Part shown: in pieces, positions 51,001 to 60,899 of the stretch
Position numbering within the stretch: position 1 is the stretch's first letter
How the letters are laid out: each line of letters begins with the position of its first letter
Assembly: GCF_004331285.1 (NCBI RefSeq)
Contig: NZ_SJOH01000016.1
Coordinates: 41,911-105,910, forward strand
Direction of reading: 5' to 3'
DNA: 64,000 nt
Source of the DNA: Acinetobacter sp. ANC 3781
GTDB taxonomy: Bacteria > Pseudomonadota > Gammaproteobacteria > Pseudomonadales > Moraxellaceae
Position numbers and translations under genes: made by a program
Notes under the pieces: model-generated
What the model was told of the DNA's origin: nothing
The model's database searches: none
Seen by the model: the letters and a program-made list of their open reading frames with translations, nothing else

Positions 51001-52245
51001 TTAAACCGGATGTTGCGAAGCCACTTGCTGACTAATCATCACCGCTGTCGCCGCAGACAAAGTCCAACCTAAATGGCCATGTCCAGTATTATAAAAAACC
51101 CGTTCACGCTTTCCACGGCGTACAATCGGCATCATATTGGGCATCATTGGTCTTAAACCTGCCCAAGGCACAGCATTTTCAGTACTGATATTAAAATTTT
51201 TATTCACCCAATCAATTAAGGGCTGAATTCTATCTGCACGTATATCCCGGTTATAACCATTAAATTCTGCCGTTCCTGCAACGCGTAAACGATCTGCCCC
51301 TAAACGTGAAGTCACAATTTTAGAACTTTCATCAAGCAGGCTTACCCATGGTGCATTCTTGATGCTGCCCTCATCATTCAAATCTAGCGTAATTGAATAA
51401 CCCTTGACTGGATATATATTGACCCGATCGCCCAGTAAATTTGCCAAGTGACAACTTCCGACACCGCCACAAACCACTACAGCATCCGCTTCCAAGGATT
51501 CAACTGAAGCTGCATCTAGATGCATATTTTCATTACTGGCATGGTAAAGCACAGTGATCCCATTGGGATGATGTTTTACATGGGTCACTTCCATACCAAA
51601 TATATATTTCACCCCATATTTTTCAGATGCTTCGGCAAGCCCTTTGGTAAATTTATGAATATCGCCTGTGGCATCTCCGGGACAATAAAAACCGCCATAA
51701 TATTCACCCTTCAAACTTGGCTCTATGCTTTTAATTTCGCTCGGTGTAATTGCAATTCGCTCTAGACCACCATTAATAAGCAAAGTATTTACCCGAGTCG
51801 CCACTTCATAATCCAGTTTGCTATGGTAAAAATGTAGAATTCCACGCTTTTCCAAATCAAACTGAATATTTTCCTGTTCAGCCACAGCAAATAAACGCTC
51901 ACGGGCTAATAGCGCCATTTTCACAGTATCGCGAGTGTTGGCTTCGTAATTTTTAATATTGCCAAGAAACTCTATTAACCAGCCATATTTATGCACATCA
52001 AATGAAGGGTTAAGTAATAGTGGTGCATTCTTATTGGACATCCACTTGATACCTTTCAGTACCGTGGCTTTTTGATTCCAGACTTCTGCATTACAGGCAG
52101 AGAGCTGTCCACCATTGGCAAATGAGGTTTCCATGGCGGGATATAAATGTTTATCTATAACGGTAACTTTATAACCCAATTTCGCCAGCTCATAGGCAGA
52201 AGTAACACCGGTAATGCCTGCCCCGATCACAACGATATGACACAT
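51001..52245 (-). CDS. dadA: D-amino acid dehydrogenase-like FAD enzyme (DadA family)
   Basis: A 414-aa DAO-fold flavoprotein. The FAD motif is IVVIGAGITGVTSAYELAKL then GYKVTVIDK; later NGGQLS and CGGVGS; and the C-terminal WAGLRPMMPNMMPIV with NTGHGHLGWT. It oxidises D-amino acids (or glycine) to keto acids and ammonia, feeding electrons to the membrane. ATG 52245 has GGGAG about 7 nt upstream. A tandem glycine riboswitch lies in its leader, so glycine or its relatives probably regulate it. No racemase gene is adjacent. Confidence 0.9.
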   Translation of the reverse strand: MCHIVVIGAGITGVTSAYELAKLGYKVTVIDKHLYPAMETSFANGGQLSACNAEVWNQKATVLKGIKWMSNKNAPLLLNPSFDVHKYGWLIEFLGNIKNYEANTRDTVKMALLARERLFAVAEQENIQFDLEKRGILHFYHSKLDYEVATRVNTLLINGGLERIAITPSEIKSIEPSLKGEYYGGFYCPGDATGDIHKFTKGLAEASEKYGVKYIFGMEVTHVKHHPNGITVLYHASNENMHLDAASVESLEADAVVVCGGVGSCHLANLLGDRVNIYPVKGYSITLDLNDEGSIKNAPWVSLLDESSKIVTSRLGADRLRVAGTAEFNGYNRDIRADRIQPLIDWVNKNFNISTENAVPWAGLRPMMPNMMPIVRRGKRERVFYNTGHGHLGWTLSAATAVMISQQVASQHPV

Positions 52246-52251
52246 ACGACA

Positions 52252-52475
52252 CTCCCTGGAAATGTGTATACATTTCTTCTGAGCCCCATCTTTCATGGTT
52301 ACCTGAGAGCTTCGATCATGACGTTAAAATTTTAACGCTGACCATCCCCTTCGGTGAGCATATTTTCTTATATGCTTCTCTCCAGATTTTTGAAATTATT
52401 ACAGTCCTTTTGCCTGAGAGTTTCCGGGGTCGTTGCTCCTTCGGCGTGTTCACAGAAGAACATCTCTCCTGCAAT
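52252..52475 (-). promoter_or_regulatory. Tandem glycine riboswitch with expression platform
   Basis: On the minus strand aptamer 1 (about 52473-52400) reads GCAGGAGAG, CGCCGAAGGAGCAA, AACTCTCAGGCAAAAGGAC. Aptamer 2 (about 52385-52283) reads CTGGAGAGA, CACCGAAGGGG, GCTCTCAGGTA. The conserved GGAGAG / CCGAAGG / CTCTCAGG series is doubled, as in the classical two-aptamer glycine riboswitch. A hairpin GAAATGT-GTAT-ACATTTC (52259-52276) sits just before the ribosome binding site at about 52252 and could control its access. Confidence 0.9.
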
Positions 52476-52657
52476 AATTTTCTTATATTAATATGAGCAA
52501 TTTTTATACCATGCGCGAGCACTAAATTGATTTATTTGTTAAGCACAGTTATTGCGATATAAATAAATATATTTTTTAATTACTTAAAATTATAACCAAT
52601 TTAATTCAATGGTATAGCTTAGGCTATTATTTTAAGGTTATGTACTGTTTTGAGTGC

Positions 52658-53200
52658 TTAACTTATACTACTGAGCACCGACTTTGACATCTGTTGTAAT
52701 TGCAAATCAATCAAGGGTTGTCCTACATTGGCATGAATGGGATAAGGTTCGGTATGCTGCTTTTTAGCATAGCCACACCGTGCATAATATTGAATCAGTT
52801 CTGTTCTGCTATCCAGCACCCACATTTCATAATGATTTAATGTAGGACAGTGTTCTATTGCCATTTTCTCAGCATATTTTAAAACATGTTTGCCAATACC
52901 CTGATTTTGAGCTGAAGCTACACAAAACGTTCCAATTTCTATATGATCTGCTTTGAATGTTAAGCCTATACATACCACCAAATGTGTTTGCACATCTTCA
53001 ATAGCTTCAGCTATAAACAGATAGAAATTCTCTTGTTTTAAACTTTGCAATAATTGCTGTTGATTGATTCGATCTCCAGCAACAATATCTTGTTCACTGG
53101 TCCAACTAGAACCAGTATTCTTGCAATATGCCTAATTAATCAAGCCTATTAGGTTGTCGATATCATTTAAATTTCCGGTTCTATATCTTAATGAGTTCAT
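52658..53200 (-). pseudogene. GNAT acetyltransferase with an in-frame TAG at codon 23
   Basis: ATG 53200 reads MNSLRYRTGNLNDIDNLIGL then IN, a TAG (53134-53132), and in the same frame AYCKNTGSSWTSEQDIVAGD, then RINQQQLLQSLKQENFYLFI, VCIGLTFKADHIEIGTFCVA, GIGKHVLKYAEK and YYARCGYAKK. These match a GNAT N-acetyltransferase with the acetyl-CoA pyrophosphate loop (QNQGIG). Only one codon is changed, for example AAG or CAG to TAG. Translation might restart at TTG 53050, which would give a 130-aa piece. Confidence 0.8.
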
Positions 53201-53268
53201 TATTTTTCTAAAAATTTGAATTAAAAGAAAATTATCACAAAGTATCATCGAGTAAAATTTTAGCAATA

Positions 53269-53298
53269 AAAAAACCAGACTTAAAGTCTGGTTTTTTA
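53269..53298. terminator. Bidirectional intrinsic terminator
   Basis: AAAAAACCAGAC pairs with GTCTGGTTTTTT around a 5-nt loop. It ends aroC on the minus strand. Confidence 0.88.
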
Positions 53299-53334
53299 TC
53301 ATTAAATCTCGTAGCCTTAACGAGATACTTAGAT

Positions 53335-54420
53335 TTAAATCGGGGCAAATGGCGCAATGACATCGACATTTTGTGCACGATGGCGCATGCAGTGATCCAT
53401 CAACACAATCGCAAACATGGCTTCTGCAATTGGTGTCGCACGAACACCGACACACGGGTCATGACGACCTTTGGTCAATACGTCCGTATCTTCTCGGCCG
53501 ATATTAATGGTTTTACCCGGCGTGGTAATACTTGCAGTCGGTTTCAGGGCAATCGCCACACGAATGGTTTGACCACTGGAGATACCACCCAAAATCCCGC
53601 CGGCATGGTTGGCCAGGAAACCTTCTGTAGTCAATTCATCCCGCGATTCATGACCAAACTGTTCTGCAACAGCAAAACCATCACCAATTTCCACACCTTT
53701 AACAGCATTGATGCTCATCATGGCATGCGCGATATCCGCATCCAGACGGTCAAAGACTGGCTCGCCCCAACCGACTGGAACATTCTCCGCAAGAATTTCT
53801 AGTTTCGCACCACAGCTTGTACCTTGTTCACGTAATGAAGTCACTAAAGCTTCAAAACGTGGCACGGCATCGATATCACCACAGAAAAATGGATTATTTG
53901 GAACTTCATTCCAATCTAATTTTTCGGTTTTTTCCGTACCAATTTGTGTGACATGACCACGAATGTTAATACCAAACTTTTCAGCCAGATATTTCTTTGC
54001 AATTGCACCGGCAGCCACACGCATCGCAGTTTCACGTGCGCTTGAACGACCGCCACCACGGTAATCACGGAAACCATACTTTTGGGTATAGGTATAATCA
54101 GCATGACCGGGACGGAAAGTTTGCGCAATATTGCCGTAGTCTTTGGATTTTTGATCCGTATTACGAATCAATAAACCGATGGATGTACCTGTGGTTTTAC
54201 CCTCAAATACACCTGAAATAATTTCCACTTCATCCGGCTCTTTACGCTGGGTCGCGAATTTAGAGGTACCCGGTTTGCGGCGGTCTAAATCTTTTTGTAA
54301 ATCTGCTTCAGTCAGTTCGATCCCAGGCGGCACACCATCGACAATTGCCATCAGGCCCACGCCATGAGATTCACCACAAGTCGTTACACGGAACAGTTGT
54401 CCAATACTATTACCTGCCAT
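53335..54420 (-). CDS. aroC: Chorismate synthase
   Basis: A 361-aa enzyme with [14 protein letters not shown] at the N-terminus, [34 protein letters not shown], and the later [14 protein letters not shown]. It converts EPSP to chorismate with reduced FMN. The start ATG 54420 is supported by GGAG 8 nt upstream. The upstream gene prmB ends 12 bp away, so both probably share a transcript. Confidence 0.97.
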   Translation of the reverse strand: MAGNSIGQLFRVTTCGESHGVGLMAIVDGVPPGIELTEADLQKDLDRRKPGTSKFATQRKEPDEVEIISGVFEGKTTGTSIGLLIRNTDQKSKDYGNIAQTFRPGHADYTYTQKYGFRDYRGGGRSSARETAMRVAAGAIAKKYLAEKFGINIRGHVTQIGTEKTEKLDWNEVPNNPFFCGDIDAVPRFEALVTSLREQGTSCGAKLEILAENVPVGWGEPVFDRLDADIAHAMMSINAVKGVEIGDGFAVAEQFGHESRDELTTEGFLANHAGGILGGISSGQTIRVAIALKPTASITTPGKTINIGREDTDVLTKGRHDPCVGVRATPIAEAMFAIVLMDHCMRHRAQNVDVIAPFAPI

Positions 54421-54432
54421 GTTCAAAACTCC

Positions 54433-55443
54433 TTATGCTTGAACAGATTGTACAAATAAATCACGGTATTTACGGCATTGCTCTGCGGTTAAAGCAAAAA
54501 TACCCGAACCACCTTTTTGGAAAGTTAACCAATGGAAATCAACCGTATTAAAGTTTTGCTTCATTGCCCATTCAGAATTACCCACTTCAATGACAATCAA
54601 GCCATCTTCAGTTAAGTAATCTGCAGCTTGCGCCAACATTTTACGAACTAAATCCAAACCGTCCTGACCTGCAGCAAGTGCAAGTTCTGGCTCATGTAAA
54701 AATTCAGCCGGTAAATCAGCCATGTCTTCTGCATCCACATACGGAGGATTAGACACGATTAAATCGTATTGATTTTCAGCAGGAATTTTTGCGAACAAAT
54801 CTGATTCCATCAATGCAACCTGATATTGCATATTGTGATGTTCAGCGTTAATCGATGCCACTTCTAAAGCTTCTTTAGAAATATCGGTTGCATCCACTTC
54901 AGATTCAGGGAAGGCATAAGCTAATGCAATCGCGATACAACCCGAACCGGTACACATATCTAAAATACGACGCGGCATTTGCGGATGATCATTTTCAGGA
55001 AGATTGTTTAACGCTTCACGCACCAGACCATTTTCATCGAGGCAATAAGGCGCAAAGCGTTGATTAATCAATTCTGCAATCGGTGAACGTGGAATAAGTA
55101 CACGTTCGTCTACGTAATAAGGTTTATCGCAGAAATATGCTAGATTTAACAAATATGAAGTCGGCACTTTTTCATTGATACGACGTTCCAGCAAACTGAT
55201 AAATTCTGCTTTTTCACTTGGTAACAATTTGGCATCTAAAATTTCTGGATTTGCGTTCCAGTCCAGTGCCAGTGTTTGCAATACTAAAGCCGAACTTTCT
55301 GCAAAAAAGTCTTCTGTACCTTGACCTAAGTGTGCATCGTATTGACGTAGAGCTGAAACACCAAAACGGATAAAATCACGAATAGTTGTTAAGTTTTCAG
55401 CGGCTTCCTGTAAATGTTCAGGGCTAATTGTCAGTTGATCCAC
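54433..55443 (-). CDS. prmB: 50S ribosomal protein L3 N(5)-glutamine methyltransferase
   Basis: A 336-aa HemK-family methyltransferase. It has the SAM motif LDMCTGSGCIAIALAYAFPE and the catalytic NPPY in LIVSNPPYVDAEDMADLP, followed by HEPELALAAGQDG. The length and the N-terminal domain fit PrmB better than PrmC. It methylates Gln of ribosomal protein L3. It probably forms an operon with aroC. Confidence 0.93.
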   Translation of the reverse strand: MDQLTISPEHLQEAAENLTTIRDFIRFGVSALRQYDAHLGQGTEDFFAESSALVLQTLALDWNANPEILDAKLLPSEKAEFISLLERRINEKVPTSYLLNLAYFCDKPYYVDERVLIPRSPIAELINQRFAPYCLDENGLVREALNNLPENDHPQMPRRILDMCTGSGCIAIALAYAFPESEVDATDISKEALEVASINAEHHNMQYQVALMESDLFAKIPAENQYDLIVSNPPYVDAEDMADLPAEFLHEPELALAAGQDGLDLVRKMLAQAADYLTEDGLIVIEVGNSEWAMKQNFNTVDFHWLTFQKGGSGIFALTAEQCRKYRDLFVQSVQA

Positions 55444-55549
55444 TTAAGGCATCTCCAAGGTGAAATTTTTTAAAACGCCTTATGATACCTTGTTTTATTG
55501 GTTTTTTATAACGTTTCAAGCAGATTAAAAACAATAATCTATAAGCGAT

Positions 55550-55918
55550 TTATTTAATTTGATAATAGTAAGCACGTTCCATCGTCATTTCCAAAATACA
55601 TTTTTCCTGTTTGACTTTAAGCAAGCTCGAGGTCACTTTTAAATAGCATTGCTGATTAACACGTTTTAACCAAAGTTGATGTTGTTGCTCGACATTACTT
55701 TGGTTATTTCCACTGTTTTTTAAATAATTTTTATAATATTTATTGAGGAGTTTTTCCTGATTTTTCAACTCTTTCTCTACACATTTTTTGACTGTTTCAG
55801 TTTGACCATAAGATGTGTTAAGACATTTGTTATATTCGTCAGAATATCCTTGTGCTAAAACTGAAGTTGAACCCAAAACAGCCATACTGAAAATCACTGG
55901 CATTAAAAATCGCATCAT
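55550..55918 (-). CDS. LprI-like lysozyme-inhibitor-type exported protein, 122 aa
   Basis: A signal peptide MMRFLMPVIFSMAVLGSTSVL (cleaved near AQG) is followed by YNKCLNTSYGQTETVKKCVE and LLNKYYKNYLKN, LWLKRVNQQC. This is the LprI N-terminal (DUF1311) pattern with paired cysteines. It would be periplasmic. The start ATG 55918 has AGGGG 5 nt upstream. It is the second LprI-type protein in the window; the other is at 49788. Confidence 0.78.
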   Translation of the reverse strand: MMRFLMPVIFSMAVLGSTSVLAQGYSDEYNKCLNTSYGQTETVKKCVEKELKNQEKLLNKYYKNYLKNSGNNQSNVEQQHQLWLKRVNQQCYLKVTSSLLKVKQEKCILEMTMERAYYYQIK

Positions 55919-55965
55919 ATTCCCCTGTCTTAAATGACTCAATTTTAAATAATATTCATTTTATT

Positions 55966-56059
55966 TATTTAGGAATACTACAACAAAGCTGTGAAGATTC
56001 CTATATCACCGCAGTTCAAGCCAACGCACAACAAACATTGCAACATTTTGGCTATTGAA
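55966..56059 (+). pseudogene. C-terminal gene fragment
   Basis: A plus-strand frame reads LGILQQSCEDSYITAVQANA then QQTLQHFGY and a stop, ending 56 bp before the next gene. It resembles the C-terminal helix of a flavodoxin-like NAD(P)H oxidoreductase but is too short for a call. It may be a relic. Confidence 0.25.
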
Positions 56060-56112
56060 TCTGACTAAAATGACCTTATATAGTTCTCATTATTTTCTAA
56101 ATACTTCTTGTT

Positions 56113-56418
56113 ATGAGCTACAAGCACAATAATTTAATGGCAATGCGCCAAAACTACTGGAATGATACCCATTCTGCCCAAGTTGAAAGCGAGAAACAAT
56201 TTTTTCAACAAGTCTTAATCGAAAATACAATTTATCCCACACCCTCCGAAGATGATGCAAAATATCTGTTTTTCAGTTTACCGAGTATTATTATTGTCAA
56301 AGGTTATGCCTTGGGTTTTAAACATGGCACCGTGCAAGCCATGATTTTTAAACATCTTCAAACTCATAAAACCATATTGCAGCACAAAAGTGACATTAAA
56401 ATTCAATTCCGCATGTAA
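56113..56418 (+). CDS. Hypothetical protein, 101 aa
   Basis: MSYKHNNLMAMRQNYWNDTH then SAQVESEKQFFQQVLIENTI. The middle part AKYLFFSLPSIIIVKGYALG is hydrophobic, and the end is basic. I recognise no family. It is a single gene with no strong ribosome binding site. Coding character (regular codon use and length) makes it plausible. Confidence 0.55.
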   Translation: MSYKHNNLMAMRQNYWNDTHSAQVESEKQFFQQVLIENTIYPTPSEDDAKYLFFSLPSIIIVKGYALGFKHGTVQAMIFKHLQTHKTILQHKSDIKIQFRM

Positions 56419-56678
56419 ATATTCGTCCAATTTATATACAGCACAATTTTAGTGTGGATATCCTTCTCAACGCTCATACCGGTGCGAGTAACTCATTTAG
56501 TTCACTCATGTGAAAAGCGTTTCCCTCTTCTAAGACTGAAGCTTTTATGGGAAATAAATTAAATATTAGACATATTAATGCCCTGTACAGCAGGTTGAAC
56601 TTTTTTAATACGTGAATACACGGTAATATCCGCTACAATTAATTATTCTGCGACTTGCTGATTAAAGGATTTTGTTTA

Positions 56679-58052
56679 ATGTCAGATCAGAACGATAAGC
56701 TTAAACAACTCAAAACCTCCTCTATGGATCGACGTTTATCTATCGCTAAAGCATCCTTACTGGCAGGAACGCGATGGGCCGCCTCGAGTGCGACCACCAT
56801 GTTTTCCAGTGAAGCAGAAAAAGAAAAGAAACGTAAAAAAGCCATGAAAGAACAGGCAGATTATCTTGTTTCTGAAATTGGCAAACTCAAAGGTTCTATC
56901 GTTAAAATTGGGCAAATGATGGCGCTTTATGGCGAACATTTTTTACCTGAAGAAATTACTCAAGCACTGAATACTTTAAACAACCAAACCATCGCTCTTG
57001 CTTGGCCTGCAATTAAACAGCATCTAGAACAACAACTGGGTTCTAAGCTCAATGATTTAACGATTGATCATGAACCACTCGGTACTGCATCTTTAGCTCA
57101 GGTACATCGCGCGACACGCAAATCAGATGGTTTGGAAATTGTACTCAAAATCCAATACCCAGGTGTAGCGGCCGCCATTGATTCAGATATGAGTCTGTTT
57201 AGAAATATGCTTAAATTGACTCGCATAGTGCCACAAACACGTGAATTTGATCAGTGGTTTGATGAAGTTCGTGAAATGTTGCACCGTGAAGTAAATTATG
57301 ACATTGAAGCTGCGACCACGCGTCGTTTCGCTGAGCGTTTAAAAGATGATCCACGTTATATCGTGCCGCAGATTGTAGACGAATATTGTACCGATCAAAT
57401 TTTATGCATGACTTTTGAACGAGGCGTACCAATCAATAGCCCTGTCATGTTGTCTCTGCCTCAAGAACGTCGCAACCAGCTCGGTGAAGCTTCTCTCGAG
57501 ATTGCGGTACGTGAAATTTTTGAATGGGGTGAAATGCAGACCGACCCAAACTTTGGTAATTATTTAGTTCGTTTGGGCAATGGTTTAGATAGCCAAGATA
57601 AAATTGTCCTGTTAGATTTTGGTGCCATTCGTCAATTTGATGAGCACCTGCTGAGTGTTGCACGCAATTTGATTCAAGCCGGTTATCATCATGATCTTGA
57701 TGAAATGGTTCGTGCCATGACAGGTTATGAATTTTTTGATTCAATTCCGCAGAGTATTAAACCAGATATGGCAAAAGTATTTTTACTGGCCACTGAGGCC
57801 TTTAGTACAATAGCAAATAATCCGGACTTACCTTCAGCTGTCATGGATGAGCAGCAACGTTATGACTGGAAAAAGAGCCAGTTGCATAGTCGTGTGATGC
57901 AACGTGCCTCTAAATCCATGGCATCGCGTTATTTCAGCGTGCCACCGAAAGAATTTATGTTTATTAGTCGTAAATTCATTGGCGCATATACCTTTATGAC
58001 CGTGATCGATGCAAAAACCAATGTGCGCAAAATGGTCGAAAATTTTTTATAG
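56679..58052 (+). CDS. ABC1/UbiB-family (AarF-like) kinase
   Basis: A 457-aa atypical kinase. It has the KxGQ motif (KIGQMMALYGEHFLPEEI, about residue 75), the ABC1 A-rich loop as EPLGTASLAQVHRA, a VLKIQYPG lysine, and the metal site LLDFGAIRQF. TDPNFGNYL is the catalytic-loop region. Relatives support ubiquinone synthesis or lipid export. The N-terminus has no transmembrane helix. ATG 56679 follows AAAGGA. Not the ubiB of the ubiE-ubiJ-ubiB operon, by context. Confidence 0.9.
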   Translation: MSDQNDKLKQLKTSSMDRRLSIAKASLLAGTRWAASSATTMFSSEAEKEKKRKKAMKEQADYLVSEIGKLKGSIVKIGQMMALYGEHFLPEEITQALNTLNNQTIALAWPAIKQHLEQQLGSKLNDLTIDHEPLGTASLAQVHRATRKSDGLEIVLKIQYPGVAAAIDSDMSLFRNMLKLTRIVPQTREFDQWFDEVREMLHREVNYDIEAATTRRFAERLKDDPRYIVPQIVDEYCTDQILCMTFERGVPINSPVMLSLPQERRNQLGEASLEIAVREIFEWGEMQTDPNFGNYLVRLGNGLDSQDKIVLLDFGAIRQFDEHLLSVARNLIQAGYHHDLDEMVRAMTGYEFFDSIPQSIKPDMAKVFLLATEAFSTIANNPDLPSAVMDEQQRYDWKKSQLHSRVMQRASKSMASRYFSVPPKEFMFISRKFIGAYTFMTVIDAKTNVRKMVENFL

Positions 58053-58277
58053 TGACTGCTGACTAGGATGACATTTTTGTCATTCTAGTCAATTTTCACT
58101 TCCCAACCCGCTCTTATAATGATTAAAAATAAATATTATTCAATTATTTAATAAATTTAAAATTCATTTCAAACCACCCATCCAAGTCAATTTAAATTGT
58201 CAGCCACGACATAGTCATTTCGATCTCCCCATGTCAGCATAAAAATACAAAGAATCGAAAATTGATGGACGATAACA

Positions 58278-59573
58278 ATGACCAATATGGTAAATAAGGC
58301 ACAAGGATTTGGGCTATCACTGATCACTAAAATTGCAGGTAGCGAGGTTCTTGATCAACTCAAACTACGTAAATTTATTGAAAAATCTTTATATCAAGGT
58401 TCAAAAATTGGTTTTAAAACATTAAGTAAAACCCAAAAGGTATTTAAAGCAGATTCTCATGTCAGCAAGCAACGTTTACCGAATCAACACAAAGCATTAT
58501 TTGACTTAAACCTGACTGAAGAACAACAAATGACCTGCGATGTGATGGATCATTTTGCATCAGAAGTGCTTTATCCATTGGCAGCTCAAGCTGACCAAGA
58601 TGAAAAGTTTCCCCTAGCATTGTGGCAACATGCAACAGACTTGGGACTAAATTACTACGCACTTCCAGAGGCTCTGGGTGGAGTGGCAACCGAAAAAAAT
58701 ATTTTAAGTAATATCCTCATTGCTGAACATTTGGCTAAGGGCGATTTCAGTTTAACGGCAGGCTTACTTTCAACCTTTAGCGTGATTAATGCGATTACTC
58801 AATGGGGTTCTGAAAAAATTCAGTCCACCTATTTACCTGGTTTTGCAAATGATGCGGATATTCACGCGACATTTGCGATACAAGAAGCAACCGCTGCCTT
58901 CAATCCTTTTAAGCTAAAAACCAAAGCGAATTCAATTGATGGGAAATACACCCTTCATGGAGAAAAAACTTTAGTTTTATTGGGGGAAACTGCCGATCTA
59001 TTTCTGGTAAATGCTGAACTGAATGGCTCACCCGAAGTTTTCATCGTAAAACGCGATAGCAGCATTACCGCAAAAAAAAGTCCAGCAATGGGCCTGAAAG
59101 CTACAGAAACCGTGACATTACATCTCAATCATACCCCAGCTGAATTATTAGGTGATGATGACTTTAATTATTTTGCTTTTTTAGATTTAGGGAATTTAAT
59201 GTGGTGTGCGATGGCTGTGGGAACCTGTGAAACAGTAAAAGCTTACTGTATTCAATATGCCAATCAACGTACAGCTTTTGGCGAACCTATTTCACATCGC
59301 CAAAGTGTGGCTTTCATGATTGCAGATATGTCGATTGAAATTGATGCCATGCGTATGTTGATTCTAAATGCTGCCAGTCTGGCTGAGGCAGGCCAACCTT
59401 TCCATCGGGAAGCCTATCTAGCACGTTTACTTTGCGCCGAGAAATCCATGAAAATTGGTACCGATGGGGTGCAAATTCTGGGTGGTCACGGATTTACTAA
59501 GGAACATCCGGTTGAACGTTGGTATCGTGATTTACGTGCTACAGCTATCTTACAGTCAGGCCTACATGCTTAA
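58278..59573 (+). CDS. Acyl-CoA dehydrogenase-like subunit, degenerate C-terminus
   Basis: A 431-aa protein of the ACAD fold with an N-terminal extension of about 60 residues (QGFGLSLITKIAGSEVLDQL). The flavin-binding TEPxAGSD motif is replaced by FAIQEATAAFNPF. AFGEPISHRQ, DGVQILGGHGFTKEHPVERW and YRDLRATAILQSGLHA follow, but the usual ExTxEIQ catalytic end is absent. The next gene supplies a complete ACAD, so the two may act as a heteromer, as in FadE-type pairs of Mycobacterium. The ribosome binding site is modest. Confidence 0.82.
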   Translation: MTNMVNKAQGFGLSLITKIAGSEVLDQLKLRKFIEKSLYQGSKIGFKTLSKTQKVFKADSHVSKQRLPNQHKALFDLNLTEEQQMTCDVMDHFASEVLYPLAAQADQDEKFPLALWQHATDLGLNYYALPEALGGVATEKNILSNILIAEHLAKGDFSLTAGLLSTFSVINAITQWGSEKIQSTYLPGFANDADIHATFAIQEATAAFNPFKLKTKANSIDGKYTLHGEKTLVLLGETADLFLVNAELNGSPEVFIVKRDSSITAKKSPAMGLKATETVTLHLNHTPAELLGDDDFNYFAFLDLGNLMWCAMAVGTCETVKAYCIQYANQRTAFGEPISHRQSVAFMIADMSIEIDAMRMLILNAASLAEAGQPFHREAYLARLLCAEKSMKIGTDGVQILGGHGFTKEHPVERWYRDLRATAILQSGLHA

Positions 59574-59598
59574 TTTATAAAAATAAGGAATTATGCAG

Positions 59599-60798
59599 AT
59601 GAATTTACAAAATCCTAAAAAATTTAAAATGTTGATTGATCAAGCTCATGAATCAGCTTTAAATGTATTACGCCCCATTTCACGTAAGTATGACAAAGCC
59701 GAACACCACTATCCTAAGGAACTCGACATGTTTTCCTCACTCATTGATGGCATGAATGAAGGTGGCGAAGGCATTAATGCCGGAGCTGCTGTCGGAAAAC
59801 GTGGCAACACTGAAGTCGGCAATAAAAATGGCGTCAATATGTCTACAGTACTTGGAGTGATCGAGATGTGCTATGGAGATACCGGATTATTACTGAGCAT
59901 GCCACGCCAGGGTTTAGGAAATTCTGCCATTGCAGCTGTGGCAAATGACGAACAGCTGGAACGTTTGAAAGGCACATGGGCCGCAATGGCGATTACTGAA
60001 CCCGGCTGCGGATCAGATTCTGCTGCCATTCATACTACAGCCACAAAAGACGGTAATGACTATATCTTAAATGGCGAAAAGATTTTCGTAACTTCTGGTG
60101 AGCGTGCAGACTCGATTGTGGTCTGGGCAACTTTGGATAAAAAACTTGGACGTGCCGCTATTAAGTCCTTTGTCGTTCCAAAAGGAACAGCTGGCATGAA
60201 GGTAGAACGTCTGGAGCATAAATTGGGGATCAAAGCATCCGACACGGCTGTCATCAGCTTTATCGACTGCCGAGTACCTGCAGAAAATTTGCTGGGGCAT
60301 GCTGAAATTGATATTGCCAAAGGTTTTGCAGGTGTAATGGAAACTTTTGACAATACTCGTCCTTTAGTTGCTGCAATGGCGGTCGGTTGTGCAAAAGCCT
60401 CTTTAGAAAGAATTAAACAAATTTTTAAAGATCAATTAGATGAAAATTATGCTACTCCTTATTTGCAAACCTCTTATATTGCAGCACAAATTTACCGGAT
60501 GGAGGCGGAGTGGGAAGCGGCTCGCTTACTTACCATGAAGGCAGCTTGGATGGCAGATAATAAAAAGCCCAACTCACGTGAAGCTTCCATTTCCAAAGCA
60601 AAAGCTGGACGAATGTGTAATGAAATCACTTTAAAATGCGTAGAACTTGCTGCAAGTGTAGGTTATAACGAAGAAGAGTTATTGGAAAAATGGGCACGTG
60701 ACTCGAAAATCCTCGATATTTTTGAAGGCACACAACAGATTCAACAACTCATTATTGCCCGTCGGGAATTGGGCAAGAGTTCAAGTGAGTTAAAATAA
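59599..60798 (+). CDS. Acyl-CoA dehydrogenase, catalytically complete
   Basis: A 399-aa ACAD. It has MAITEPGCGSDSAAIHTTAT for FAD and substrate binding and GEKIFVTSGERADSIVVWAT. The C-terminus LDIFEGTQQIQQLIIARREL carries the catalytic glutamate. It lies 25 bp after the degenerate partner. ATG 59599 with AAGGA about 9 nt upstream is preferred to ATG 59593. A strong terminator follows. The acyl chain is unknown. Confidence 0.9.
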   Translation: MNLQNPKKFKMLIDQAHESALNVLRPISRKYDKAEHHYPKELDMFSSLIDGMNEGGEGINAGAAVGKRGNTEVGNKNGVNMSTVLGVIEMCYGDTGLLLSMPRQGLGNSAIAAVANDEQLERLKGTWAAMAITEPGCGSDSAAIHTTATKDGNDYILNGEKIFVTSGERADSIVVWATLDKKLGRAAIKSFVVPKGTAGMKVERLEHKLGIKASDTAVISFIDCRVPAENLLGHAEIDIAKGFAGVMETFDNTRPLVAAMAVGCAKASLERIKQIFKDQLDENYATPYLQTSYIAAQIYRMEAEWEAARLLTMKAAWMADNKKPNSREASISKAKAGRMCNEITLKCVELAASVGYNEEELLEKWARDSKILDIFEGTQQIQQLIIARRELGKSSSELK

Positions 60799-60832
60799 TA
60801 TCTCGCTTTTTCAAAGCATAAAATTGGCCAAA

Positions 60833-60880
60833 AGATGGATTTTTATCAGATATAGCGCTATAAAAATCCATCTCTTTTTA
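60833..60880 (+). terminator. Intrinsic terminator after the acyl-CoA dehydrogenase pair
   Basis: A 14-bp perfect stem AGATGGATTTTTAT / ATAAAAATCCATCT with a 13-nt loop, followed by CTTTTTATTT. Confidence 0.85.
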
Positions 60881-60899
60881 TTTCTATATATTTAAGCTT

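Noticed and set aside
513..53200. Stop-codon reassignment as an explanation for in-frame stops
   Set aside because: All three stop codons occur as internal stops in different genes, and normal genes end with each of them. Independent mutations are simpler.
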